Positions 1-7,707 of a DNA stretch of 17,306 nucleotides are shown in pieces; the first letter of the stretch is position 1; each line of letters starts with the position of its first letter. Location of the stretch: positions 1 to 17,306 of the forward strand of contig CAZJBB010000046.1 of NCBI GenBank assembly GCA_964543995.1, read 5' to 3'. This DNA comes from CAIXTV01 sp964543995 (GTDB lineage: Bacteria; Bacteroidota; Bacteroidia; Bacteroidales; CAIXTV01). The notes beneath the pieces were generated by a model. The model ran no database searches. It had not been told where the DNA came from and saw only the letters and a program-made list of their open reading frames with translations. A program made the position numbers and the translations under genes.

Positions 1-279
1 AAACAAAAAGCCTATATTTAATTGGTTAGTAGTCTGTGCAATTTCTTGAGTCCATAATAAGTTTACTTTTTCAGCTTCATTTTCAATCCCCTTTGGTTTG
101 CTGAAATACGCAAGGTGAATTACAAAATCAGGCGATTCATTTTTTATAAACTCAGTAGCAGAGAGGCTTGGATAAGTATTTATTTTATCCCATCCAACAA
201 CCCAATGACCTTTGTTTTCAAGATAAGGCTTTAGTACTTTTCCAATGGTGCCATGAACTCCGGTTACGATTATCTTCAT
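1..279 (-). CDS. NAD-dependent epimerase/dehydratase or RmlD-like reductase, N-terminal part
   Basis: The first 93 codons of a gene that continues beyond the left edge. The product starts MKIIVTGVHGTIGK, a beta strand followed by the glycine-rich TGxxGxxG loop (G7, G10, G13) that binds NAD(P) in extended short-chain dehydrogenases. PDFVIHLAY near residues 56-64 fits the fourth Rossmann strand, where epimerases and dTDP-4-dehydrorhamnose reductases have a similar segment. Such enzymes act in the cytoplasm on nucleotide sugars, but the catalytic YxxxK and substrate-binding parts lie outside the window, so the substrate cannot be named. The ATG at 277-279 is the natural start because the glycine loop follows at the usual distance. 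The gene lies downstream of the large membrane-protein gene on the same strand, separated by a terminator, so it probably has its own promoter; I could not find a convincing one. Confidence 0.65.
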   Translation of the reverse strand, partial: MKIIVTGVHGTIGKVLKPYLENKGHWVVGWDKINTYPSLSATEFIKNESPDFVIHLAYFSKPKGIENEAEKVNLLWTQEIAQTTNQLNIGFLF

Positions 280-292
280 TTATTTTAAATAA

Positions 293-317
293 AAAAGAGA
301 GGCAAAACCTCTCTTTT
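293..317 (-). terminator. Intrinsic terminator of the DUF2723 gene
   Basis: A perfect 10-base inverted repeat, AAAAGAGAGG / CCTCTCTTTT, with a 5-base loop. On the minus strand the second arm runs into a T tract (complement of 291-296), as in a Rho-independent terminator. It lies 20 bases after the stop codon of the upstream minus-strand gene and 14 bases before the start of the next one. The left arm's A run means it could also work weakly on the plus strand, but no plus-strand gene ends here. Confidence 0.8.
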
Positions 318-336
318 AAAGTGGGTTACGAATACG

Positions 337-3300
337 TTACTTTGCGGAATATTCGCTGCTATACATTTTGTAATACGTATTGAATATTGAGGTAGCTTTT
401 TTGTTCAAAAGGTCAATATTATGGGTGGTAGTAAGTTGCACAATTCGTTGCAATACGGCAAGAGATTGTTGCTTTTCTCTTTCCAAGTTCGCACTTTTTT
501 GAGCACTGAATGAATAGTAATATTTCAACTCTTGTTCACAGTAAGTTAGCAGTCTTTCAACTATTTTATTGGCTTTATCGTTGGCTCCGAGTTTATAATA
601 ACCGTCGGCGATAGGCAAAATAAAATAATTGTATGGAACCAATTCGTCCGGCATTACTTCAATGCATCTATCCAGAACCTTCATAGCAGAATCCTTTTTA
701 TTCTCAACAATTAATGCATTGGAAAGTCTTCCGAATAAATTGCGATAAGTAAGGCATAAACGGGTATTGTCTTCACTCAAATACACACCGGGTTTATTTA
801 AGTTACCCCAGTAAAATTTATTCATAATGTTATCATACATCATATCGGTACGAATTCTTCCTGTTTGACCATCAATAGACGTGGTAGTTTTAACCGGTAC
901 TAAACGATAAGCCAATCCTTCCAACTGAAAATACGGTTCTAATCCAATATAAGCGTCGCTACCGGTGGTAACTGCAAAATAGATAGGACGTTTCCAATCG
1001 AAATGGGCTAAAATATCCAACATGGTAATATGGTTTTTCTGCACTACTCTTTCCGGGAGCGTCCACTCAATAGATGAAACAATGCTTGAATCCAGTCCGT
1101 TGGCAATGGCTCCGCTTTTTTTCGCTTCTTCCATATTTACGGGTAAGCTGAGTTTCCCCGTGGGCAAGTAATTCATCAATCGTTTTCCCACTTGCACTTG
1201 CTGATTGTCGTCCATGATGAATTTGAAAACTTCACGTAAGTCAACGAAAACGCCTTTGTCATTGCGGTCATAAGTGGGCATATAATCGCGAGTACCTTGT
1301 TTGTATTGGTCTTTGGTCATTGAAATGGGTAAAGGCTCTGATTTGTATGCTTTACGTTTCATTTGGTCAATATACCAGTCGGTATTTAACAAGCTTAAAT
1401 TACATACTCTAACGTCGGTTCTAATGCCTTCAACTTCTTGGGCATACCATAGAGGGAAAGTATCGTTATCGCCATTGGTAAATAAAATGGCATTAGGAGC
1501 ACAGGAATTTAAATAATTTTCAGCAATAGCCAAAACGGTGTATCTTTCTGAACGGTCATGATCGTTCCATTCTTCTTTTGCCATAATACCGGGAACCAGT
1601 AAAAAGCAGATTAAGAATACTCCAACGGCAGCCGGTTTTGCAGGCATTTTTTTCGAGGTCCATTCGGTAAGAGCGGCCACGCCAAACCCAATCCACATGG
1701 CAAATGCATAAAACGAAGCTGCAAACGCATAATCTCTTTCTCTGGGTTGAAATGCATACATGTTCAAGAATATCTCGATGGCAATCCCCGTCATGAAAAA
1801 CAGTAAAGTCACCACAAAGGCATTCTTTTTGTCCTTTTTAAAATGGTAATACAATCCAATAAGACCTAAAATCAAGGGCAAGAAATAAAGTTTATTGGTT
1901 CCTTTATTTTTCATGCTCTCCGGAATTCCATCCTGAGGGCCTAAGCGCCATTCATCAATAAATTTAATTCCACTGATCCAGTTTCCATTGATAGGACCTC
2001 CAAATCCTTGAATGTCATTTTGTCTTCCTGCAAAATTCCACATGAAGTATCTGAAATACATATACCCCATCTGATAGTTTTTAAAGAAGGTGAGGTTCTC
2101 TCCAAAAGTTGGGATATGTTTGTTTTCCGGGTCGTTTTTTATACCTGCCCATTCTTTGTAATTCTCGGCATGCTGCTCTTGTTGGCTGCTCCACATACGG
2201 GGAAAAATTGTTGTGTATTTTGCATCATACACAGGAATGGAACTTTTTCTGGAATCAGAGATTACATATTTTCCTGCTTTCGAATCTCTCACGTAAAATG
2301 GATTCCCATCTTTCATATCCACCACCGGAGCATTGTAGTATTGGCCACTAAATAGTGGGGTGTCGCCATATTGTTCACGATTCAAATAAGACAATAAAGC
2401 TACGGCATCATCGGGATTGTTTTCATCAATAGGGGTGTCGGCATTTGAACGAATTACGAGTATAAGAAAAGTAGAATACCCAATTAAAATAAAAGCAAAA
2501 CTTAATAGAACGGTATTTAATACTACTTTAACTTTCTTTTGGGAGTAATAAATTCCAAAAACCAAGCCTCCGATTAAAACGGTAAAGTAAAAAATGGTAC
2601 CCGAATTAAAAGGTAGCCCGAAGGAGTTAACGAAGAGAATTTCGATAGAACCTGCAAGGCTAACAATCCACGGAATTATACCATATAAAACTCCGGCCAA
2701 AATGGCTATTGAAATAAAAAACGAATAAATAATACCTTTGGCGGTGGCTTTACGGGTTTTAAAATAATAGATAAATACCATTGCAGGGATGGTAAGTAAA
2801 TTCAATAAATGCACGCCAATTGACAAGCCAACCATATAAGCGATAAATACAAGCCAGCGGAATGATTTTTTTTCAAAAGCGACAGATTCCCATTTGAGCA
2901 TAGCCCAAAAGACAAGAGCAGTGAAAAAGGATGACATGGCATACACTTCGCCCTCCACGGCTGAGAACCAAAAAGTATCGCTAAATGCGTATGCAAAAGC
3001 ACCCACCAAGCTGCCTCCAAAAATGGTGATCATTTTAGTTGAATTCATTTCTGAATTGTCAGGGCAAACCACTTTTTTAATGAGCATGGTTAAGGACCAA
3101 AACAAAAACAAAATAGTAAGTCCGCTACATAGAGCCGACATGGTGTTCACCATGCGCGCTATATGAGCAGCATCAGGAGAAAACAATGAAAAAATTCTTC
3201 CAATTAATTGAAATGTTGGGGCTCCCGGTGGGTGTCCAACTTGAAGTTTGGTAGCGGTAGCAATATACTCACCACAATCCCAAAAGCTTGCAGTAGGTTC

Positions 3301-3381
3301 TGATGTTAAAATGTATACTAGAGAAGCAAGTATAAATACCGCCCAACCAATATAATTATTGTAACGTTGAAATAATTTCAT
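337..3381 (-). CDS. DUF2723 / glycosyltransferase family 117-like polytopic membrane protein
   Basis: A membrane protein of 1014 residues. After one TM helix comes SEPTASFWDCGEY (FWDCGEY at 33-39) and then HPPGAP (50-55), the signature of the DUF2723 family common in Bacteroidota. The first ~600 residues hold about a dozen hydrophobic helices with a long soluble insertion (about 310-490) and a QPRERDYAFAASF motif at 545-557. A soluble C-terminal part begins with NGDNDTFPLWY (636-646) and ends in helical, TPR-like sequence. The family is placed with GT-C glycosyltransferases (GT117, with human TMEM260 as a protein O-mannosyltransferase relative); this comes from memory of the family. D35 and E38 in the first periplasmic loop would be the candidate catalytic acids. 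I chose the ATG at 3381 because homologues begin just before the first TM helix; an in-frame ATG at 3423 would add 14 residues. Donor and acceptor are unknown. Confidence 0.88.
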   Translation of the reverse strand: MKLFQRYNNYIGWAVFILASLVYILTSEPTASFWDCGEYIATATKLQVGHPPGAPTFQLIGRIFSLFSPDAAHIARMVNTMSALCSGLTILFLFWSLTMLIKKVVCPDNSEMNSTKMITIFGGSLVGAFAYAFSDTFWFSAVEGEVYAMSSFFTALVFWAMLKWESVAFEKKSFRWLVFIAYMVGLSIGVHLLNLLTIPAMVFIYYFKTRKATAKGIIYSFFISIAILAGVLYGIIPWIVSLAGSIEILFVNSFGLPFNSGTIFYFTVLIGGLVFGIYYSQKKVKVVLNTVLLSFAFILIGYSTFLILVIRSNADTPIDENNPDDAVALLSYLNREQYGDTPLFSGQYYNAPVVDMKDGNPFYVRDSKAGKYVISDSRKSSIPVYDAKYTTIFPRMWSSQQEQHAENYKEWAGIKNDPENKHIPTFGENLTFFKNYQMGYMYFRYFMWNFAGRQNDIQGFGGPINGNWISGIKFIDEWRLGPQDGIPESMKNKGTNKLYFLPLILGLIGLYYHFKKDKKNAFVVTLLFFMTGIAIEIFLNMYAFQPRERDYAFAASFYAFAMWIGFGVAALTEWTSKKMPAKPAAVGVFLICFLLVPGIMAKEEWNDHDRSERYTVLAIAENYLNSCAPNAILFTNGDNDTFPLWYAQEVEGIRTDVRVCNLSLLNTDWYIDQMKRKAYKSEPLPISMTKDQYKQGTRDYMPTYDRNDKGVFVDLREVFKFIMDDNQQVQVGKRLMNYLPTGKLSLPVNMEEAKKSGAIANGLDSSIVSSIEWTLPERVVQKNHITMLDILAHFDWKRPIYFAVTTGSDAYIGLEPYFQLEGLAYRLVPVKTTTSIDGQTGRIRTDMMYDNIMNKFYWGNLNKPGVYLSEDNTRLCLTYRNLFGRLSNALIVENKKDSAMKVLDRCIEVMPDELVPYNYFILPIADGYYKLGANDKANKIVERLLTYCEQELKYYYSFSAQKSANLEREKQQSLAVLQRIVQLTTTHNIDLLNKKATSIFNTYYKMYSSEYSAK

Positions 3382-3443
3382 TTGTGTTTCGTTTTGATTT
3401 TCCTGCGAAATTAAAAAAACCATTTATATAACAGGGAGTCTTT

Positions 3444-3476
3444 TAAAACTAAATTAAGAAAATTTAACTTCTGCAA
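3444..3476 (-). promoter_or_regulatory. Possible promoter of the DUF2723 gene
   Basis: Read on the minus strand, TAGTTTTA at 3451-3444 matches the Bacteroidota -7 box TAnnTTTG with one mismatch, and a TTG (complement of CAA at 3474-3476) lies 22 bases upstream, slightly beyond the usual spacing. Transcription would start near 3437, which suits a start codon at 3381 (about 56-base leader) better than one at 3423 (about 14 bases). The match is weak. Confidence 0.35.
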
Positions 3477-3483
3477 TATTTAA

Positions 3484-3498
3484 TTGATTGATAATCAA
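3484..3498. repeat. Short palindrome between divergent promoters
   Basis: TTGATT-GAT-AATCAA is a perfect 6-base inverted repeat with a 3-base centre, placed between the divergent DUF2723 and GT5-like genes. The nine bases GATTGATAA inside it (3486-3494) recur at 3528-3536, over the TTG of the plus-strand promoter, 42 bases or about four helical turns away. This arrangement suits an operator, but the DNA is so AT-rich that chance cannot be excluded. Confidence 0.35.
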
Positions 3499-3529
3499 CA
3501 ATAAAATTAGTTTTTATAAATAAAAAAGA

Positions 3530-3560
3530 TTGATAAACTCTTAAATTATTTGTACCTTTG
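3530..3560 (+). promoter_or_regulatory. Bacteroidota-type promoter for the GT5-like/DUF4270/glmS genes
   Basis: TTG at 3530-3532, a 20-base spacer, then TACCTTTG at 3553-3560, a perfect match to TAnnTTTG. Transcription would start about seven bases after the box, near 3567, giving a leader of about 33 bases before the ATG at 3601. The genes downstream are packed closely enough to share this promoter. Confidence 0.75.
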
Positions 3561-3600
3561 CAAATATTTTAGTTTTATTATCAAATTAGATTCAATACCT

Positions 3601-4428
3601 ATGAGAAAAGCAAGAGTGTTATTTGTTACCGAGGAAATCTCTCCTTACATGAAAGAAAGCCATATTTCAAATATTGGTCGTTTCCTTCCCCAAGGAATAC
3701 AGGAAAAATGTATGGAAATTAGAACTTTTATGCCTCGTTATGGCAATATTAACGAAAGACGTAATCAGCTGCATGAAGTCATTCGTCTTTCCGGTATGAA
3801 TTTAATTATCAACGACAATGACCATCCTTTAATCATCAAAGTAGCTTCTATCCAAACTGCCCGTTTACAAACATATTTCATTGATAATGAGGATTATTTC
3901 CAAAGAAAATTTGAATTTAGAGACAAAAACGGAGTCTTTTTTGAAGACAATGACGAAAGAGCCATCTTTTATTGTCGCGGTGTGATTGAAACGGTAAAAA
4001 AATTGGGATGGTCACCGGATGTAATCCATTGCCATGGATGGATTAGTAGTTTGGTTCCTGTATACATTAAATTGGCATTTAAAGACAATCCATTATTTAG
4101 CGATAGCAAAATAATTACTTCGATTTACGACGAAGAATTTGAGGGAGAATTGAACGAGAACTTTATCAATAAAGTTAAACTGCCCGGCATGACCAATAAA
4201 GATGTTAAGCATTTGAAGAACCCCAGTTTTGTTAATTTGATGAAACAAGCTATTGATTTTTCGGATGCAGTAGTTATTGGAGGGACTTCCATACCTAGTG
4301 AAATTACTTCTTATTTAGCTTTGCAAGACATGCCTGTTTTAGAGTATTTGCCTTTAGAAAATTTAGTTTCAGGAGTGCATGGTTTCTATGAAGAAATTTT
4401 AATTAATGAATCCGTATTATCCGATTAA
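3601..4428 (+). CDS. Truncated GT5-domain protein (annotated 'glycogen/starch synthase' in Bacteroidota)
   Basis: A 275-residue cytoplasmic protein matching only the N-terminal half of glycogen/starch synthases (usually about 480 residues); the C-terminal Rossmann domain that completes the active site is absent. Visible family segments are RVLFVTEEISPY (5-16), the linker RTFMPRYGNINERR (41-54), FFEDNDERAIFY (113-124) and HCHGW (143-147). In true GT5 enzymes the first strand is followed by a KTGGLxDV loop that binds the sugar nucleotide; here the aligned stretch is KESHISNI (18-25), keeping the lysine but losing the TGG. Glycogen synthesis is therefore doubtful; a regulatory or sugar-sensing role is inference. 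The start at 3601 is chosen over an in-frame TTG at 3550 because the -7 box lies inside that extension. The DUF4270 gene overlaps its 3' end by 23 bases, and glmS follows, an order I recall from other Bacteroidota. Confidence 0.85.
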   Translation: MRKARVLFVTEEISPYMKESHISNIGRFLPQGIQEKCMEIRTFMPRYGNINERRNQLHEVIRLSGMNLIINDNDHPLIIKVASIQTARLQTYFIDNEDYFQRKFEFRDKNGVFFEDNDERAIFYCRGVIETVKKLGWSPDVIHCHGWISSLVPVYIKLAFKDNPLFSDSKIITSIYDEEFEGELNENFINKVKLPGMTNKDVKHLKNPSFVNLMKQAIDFSDAVVIGGTSIPSEITSYLALQDMPVLEYLPLENLVSGVHGFYEEILINESVLSD

Positions 4429-5785
4429 TTTTCTTGCCTTGAAAAACAGAACTCTTTTTACTATAAAATTAGCAAGTGTAATACTTCTATTTGTTTTCTT
4501 TAATTCCTGCAAAAAAGATCCTGATGCCATGGGCTTGGATGTCCAACCTGCGAGTGATCGTTTAAACGTAGAATTTAGTGATACACTTGAACTCCAAGCT
4601 TGGTCGGAATTTGAAGATTCAATTCCCACTTCTCGTTTATCTGCTTTTTTACTTGGCTCAGTTTACGATCCTATATTCGGGAAAACAAGTGCCGGCATTT
4701 ATACTCAACTTTTGCTTTCTGCCAATAGTGTCTCTTTTGGTACCAATCCTGTTGTTGACTCATTTATTCTTGTGATGCCCTATAAAGGATATTATGGTGA
4801 TACAAACGTCATCCAAAATGTAAGTGTATATGAACTCAATCAGGGAATTACAAGAGATAGCACCTATTTTTCTAATAGAAAGATTGATTATATTCCAACT
4901 CCATTAACTAGTAACCCAACAGGATTTAGTTTTGCACCCAGGCCCACTACTTGGCTTACGATTAATTCTGCTAATGTTGCACCACAATTACGGATTCCTT
5001 TGAGCAACAGTTATGCAACCAGCAAAATACTTGTTAAATCAGGACAGACCGAACTCAGCGACAATAGCAACTTTATCTCTTACCTAAAGGGTTTGTACAT
5101 TAAAACATCGCCCGTGTTTTCACAGGGCGGAAATTATTCTCATTTCGAATTTAGTGAAGGATATTCAAAAGCGATTTTATATTACCATAACGATTCTGAT
5201 ACTACTTCATTTGAATTTTCTATACGTAATGATAGTGCTTGCTTTGTTGGTTATAATCATGGTTATAAAGTTGCAGATAATGATTTTAAAAAAGAGCTTA
5301 TCAATAAAGACACCAACATGGGTAAGCAAATTTTATATGTAGCTCCCGGCGGAGGTGTTCGTACTGTGATAAAGTTTCCGAATTTGAAGAATTTTATTTC
5401 AACAGGTAATATTCTAATAAATGAAGCAGAGCTGGTAATCCCTGCATATCAATCGGATGCAGGAATATATACGGTTCCAGAAAAACTTTCCCTTGCACGC
5501 TTAGGAAGTGATGGATTGGTTTATTTTTTAATAGATAATACCAACCCAGGAGGAGATGATATCACTTTTGGAGGATATTACGACTCAACAAAAAAAGAGT
5601 ATCGTTTTAGAATTAAAGGGTATATACAGCAACTTTTAAATGGTTTAATAGAAGATAAAGGCTTATATCTACGAGTTTCTGGTTCTTCTGTAAAAGGAAA
5701 TCGCTTGTTAATAAACGGTACTTTAAAAACAAATCCAGATAACAGAAACAGAATTCGTTTACGACTTACTTATACAAGAATTTAA
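4406..5785 (+). CDS. DUF4270 lipoprotein
   Basis: A 459-residue exported lipoprotein recognised as DUF4270, a family of unknown function in Bacteroidota. The signal sequence is basic (KNRTLFTIK) followed by LASVILLFVFFNSC, with the lipobox cysteine at residue 35, so the mature protein is anchored by an acylated Cys. The rest is beta-rich with no membrane segment and shows the family's early D-x-LGSVYDPIFGKTSAGIYTQ pattern and a C-terminal LRLTYTR ending. No catalytic motif is visible. The ATG at 4406 overlaps the preceding gene; an in-frame TTG at 4439 would give a more standard 24-residue lipoprotein signal (KNRTLF... right after the start), so the true start may be there. It ends 11 bases before glmS, which suggests co-transcription. 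An envelope role is inferred from the signal and the neighbour. Confidence 0.85.
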   Translation: MNPYYPINFLALKNRTLFTIKLASVILLFVFFNSCKKDPDAMGLDVQPASDRLNVEFSDTLELQAWSEFEDSIPTSRLSAFLLGSVYDPIFGKTSAGIYTQLLLSANSVSFGTNPVVDSFILVMPYKGYYGDTNVIQNVSVYELNQGITRDSTYFSNRKIDYIPTPLTSNPTGFSFAPRPTTWLTINSANVAPQLRIPLSNSYATSKILVKSGQTELSDNSNFISYLKGLYIKTSPVFSQGGNYSHFEFSEGYSKAILYYHNDSDTTSFEFSIRNDSACFVGYNHGYKVADNDFKKELINKDTNMGKQILYVAPGGGVRTVIKFPNLKNFISTGNILINEAELVIPAYQSDAGIYTVPEKLSLARLGSDGLVYFLIDNTNPGGDDITFGGYYDSTKKEYRFRIKGYIQQLLNGLIEDKGLYLRVSGSSVKGNRLLINGTLKTNPDNRNRIRLRLTYTRI

Positions 5786-5796
5786 CTTATACAATT

Positions 5797-7635
5797 ATGT
5801 GTGGAATTGTAGCTTACGTTGGAAAGCAAGAAGCTTATCCAATTTTACTCAAAGGACTTTATAGATTGGAATACAGAGGCTATGATAGTGCCGGAATGGC
5901 TTTATTAGACGACTCCTTAAAGCTGTATAAAAATAGAGGTAAAGTCTCTGAATTAGAACGACTTACCCAAGGAAAAGACATTAAAGGCAGCACCGGAATT
6001 GCCCATACACGCTGGGCAACTCACGGGGAACCTAACAATGAAAATGCGCATCCTTTTTTCTCAAAAACCCGTCACATGGCAATGATTCATAACGGAATTA
6101 TTGAAAATTATGCCATATTGAAGGAGGAACTTATTTCCCGTGGCTACGAATTTAGTAGCAATACGGATACTGAAGTCTTGGTTCATTTAATTGAAGATAT
6201 TCAGATTAAAGAAAAAGTTACCTTGGAAGAAGCGGTGAGAGTGGCTTTAAATCAAGTGATTGGAGCGTATGCAATTGTAATTATTTCAGAGAACCATCCA
6301 AATATGCTTATTGCAGCTCGAAAGAGCAGTCCTTTAGTGATTGGTATTGGTGAAGGAGAATACTTTGTTGCTTCGGATGCTACCCCCATTGTTGAATACA
6401 CAAAAAATGTTGTGTATTTAAATGATGAAGAAATTGCCGTAATTCGTCTCGATACAGAATTGAAAATCAAGACCATAAAGAATCAAGACAAAACACCTTA
6501 TATCGAGCAATTAGAAATAAATTTAAATGCATTGGAAAAAGGCGGTTTCCCTCATTTCATGCTCAAAGAAATTTATGAGCAACCTCGTTCGATTAAGGAT
6601 ACCATGAGAGGCAGGCTGAATGTTAATAAAGAAATTGTAGCCCTCGGAGGTATTTTTAACTTCAAAAAGAAAATGATTAATGCCAATCGTTTTATTATTG
6701 TTGCTTGTGGTACCTCTTGGCATGCAGGTTTGGTTGGTGAATATTTAATTGAGGAACTTGCTCGCATCCCGGTTGAAGTTGAATATGCATCTGAATTCAG
6801 ATATAGAACTCCCATCATCCATGAAAATGACGTTGTAATTGCCATTTCTCAATCTGGAGAAACTGCCGATACCCTTGCTGCTATTGAGTTGGCTAAATCT
6901 AAAGGGGCCACCATCATTGGAGTCTGCAATGTGGTGGGTTCTTCCATTGCACGTGCCACCCATGCAGGCACTTATACCCATGCCGGACCTGAAATTGGTG
7001 TAGCTTCAACCAAAGCATTTACTTCTCAGGTAACCATTCTAACTTTAATGGCTTTATCTTTAGCACAGGAAAAAGGAACCATTTCCAATTCTGATTTCTT
7101 CCATTTGATTCACCAGCTTGAAGATATTCCTGAAAAAGTAGAAAAAACGCTATTGTTGAACGATAAAATTATTGAAATTGCCAAAGTATTTAAAGATAAA
7201 ACAAACTTTCTATACTTAGGTAGAGGTTATAATTTCCCTGTAGCTCTAGAAGGGGCACTTAAACTTAAAGAAATTTCTTATATACATGCCGAAGGCTACC
7301 CTGCAGCTGAAATGAAACACGGTCCCATTGCTTTGATTGACGAGGAGATGCCTGTGGTTGTAATAGCCACTAAAAAGGGAACCTACGAAAAGGTAATCAG
7401 TAATATTCAAGAAGTTAAGGCCAGAAAAGGAAAAATTATTGCCATCGTAACCGAAGGAGACGTTACTGTTAAATCACTTGCCGATTATGCCATTGAAATT
7501 CCGGAAACCGATGAGATGTTTGTGCCTCTTTTAGCAACCATTCCTTTACAGTTACTTGCTTACCATATTGCAGTTATGAGGGGTTGCAACGTTGACCAAC
7601 CGAGAAATTTAGCTAAATCAGTTACCGTTGAATAA
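5797..7635 (+). CDS. glmS: Glutamine-fructose-6-phosphate aminotransferase (isomerizing)
   Basis: This 612-residue cytoplasmic enzyme makes glucosamine 6-phosphate from fructose 6-phosphate and glutamine, the first step towards UDP-GlcNAc for peptidoglycan and surface glycans. It begins MCGIVAYVG, so Cys2 becomes the N-terminal nucleophile of the glutaminase domain after Met removal. TRWATHG (71-77) and HNG (98-100) are glutamine-binding and oxyanion-hole motifs. Two SIS domains follow: CGTSWHAG (304-311) and SQSGETADT (351-359) in the first, and LKEISYIHAEG to KHGP (489-510) in the second. The C-terminus DQPRNLAKSVTVE carries the conserved sugar-binding lysine (K607). Length and every key residue are as expected for an active enzyme. 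No room exists in the 11-base upstream gap for a glmS ribozyme or its own promoter, so expression probably depends on read-through from 3530-3560. Confidence 0.98.
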   Translation: MCGIVAYVGKQEAYPILLKGLYRLEYRGYDSAGMALLDDSLKLYKNRGKVSELERLTQGKDIKGSTGIAHTRWATHGEPNNENAHPFFSKTRHMAMIHNGIIENYAILKEELISRGYEFSSNTDTEVLVHLIEDIQIKEKVTLEEAVRVALNQVIGAYAIVIISENHPNMLIAARKSSPLVIGIGEGEYFVASDATPIVEYTKNVVYLNDEEIAVIRLDTELKIKTIKNQDKTPYIEQLEINLNALEKGGFPHFMLKEIYEQPRSIKDTMRGRLNVNKEIVALGGIFNFKKKMINANRFIIVACGTSWHAGLVGEYLIEELARIPVEVEYASEFRYRTPIIHENDVVIAISQSGETADTLAAIELAKSKGATIIGVCNVVGSSIARATHAGTYTHAGPEIGVASTKAFTSQVTILTLMALSLAQEKGTISNSDFFHLIHQLEDIPEKVEKTLLLNDKIIEIAKVFKDKTNFLYLGRGYNFPVALEGALKLKEISYIHAEGYPAAEMKHGPIALIDEEMPVVVIATKKGTYEKVISNIQEVKARKGKIIAIVTEGDVTVKSLADYAIEIPETDEMFVPLLATIPLQLLAYHIAVMRGCNVDQPRNLAKSVTVE

Positions 7636-7652
7636 GGTATATTTTTACTCTT

Positions 7653-7685
7653 TTGTTAAGCAAAACCACAATTATTATATTTTTG
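7653..7685 (+). promoter_or_regulatory. Probable promoter for udk and the genes after it
   Basis: In the 72-base gap between glmS and udk, TATTTTTG at 7678-7685 fits TAnnTTTG exactly and a TTG lies at 7653-7655. The 22-base spacer is slightly longer than the usual 19-21. The start of transcription would be near 7692, about 16 bases before the udk ATG. Confidence 0.5.
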
Positions 7686-7707
7686 GGAGCGGTTTAAAAG
7701 AATAAAA

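Noticed and set aside
2008..2355. Plus-strand reading frames opposite the DUF2723 gene, the longest here 115 codons
   Set aside because: They are antisense to a clearly conserved membrane-protein gene, and I see no start signal or recognisable domain.
5786..5796. glmS ribozyme or UTR control before glmS
   Set aside because: The gap from the DUF4270 stop codon is only 11 bases.
7651..7665. TTTTG-TTAAG-CAAAA as a terminator of glmS
   Set aside because: The 5-base AT-rich stem is too weak and no T tract follows. It also contains the TTG of the likely udk promoter.
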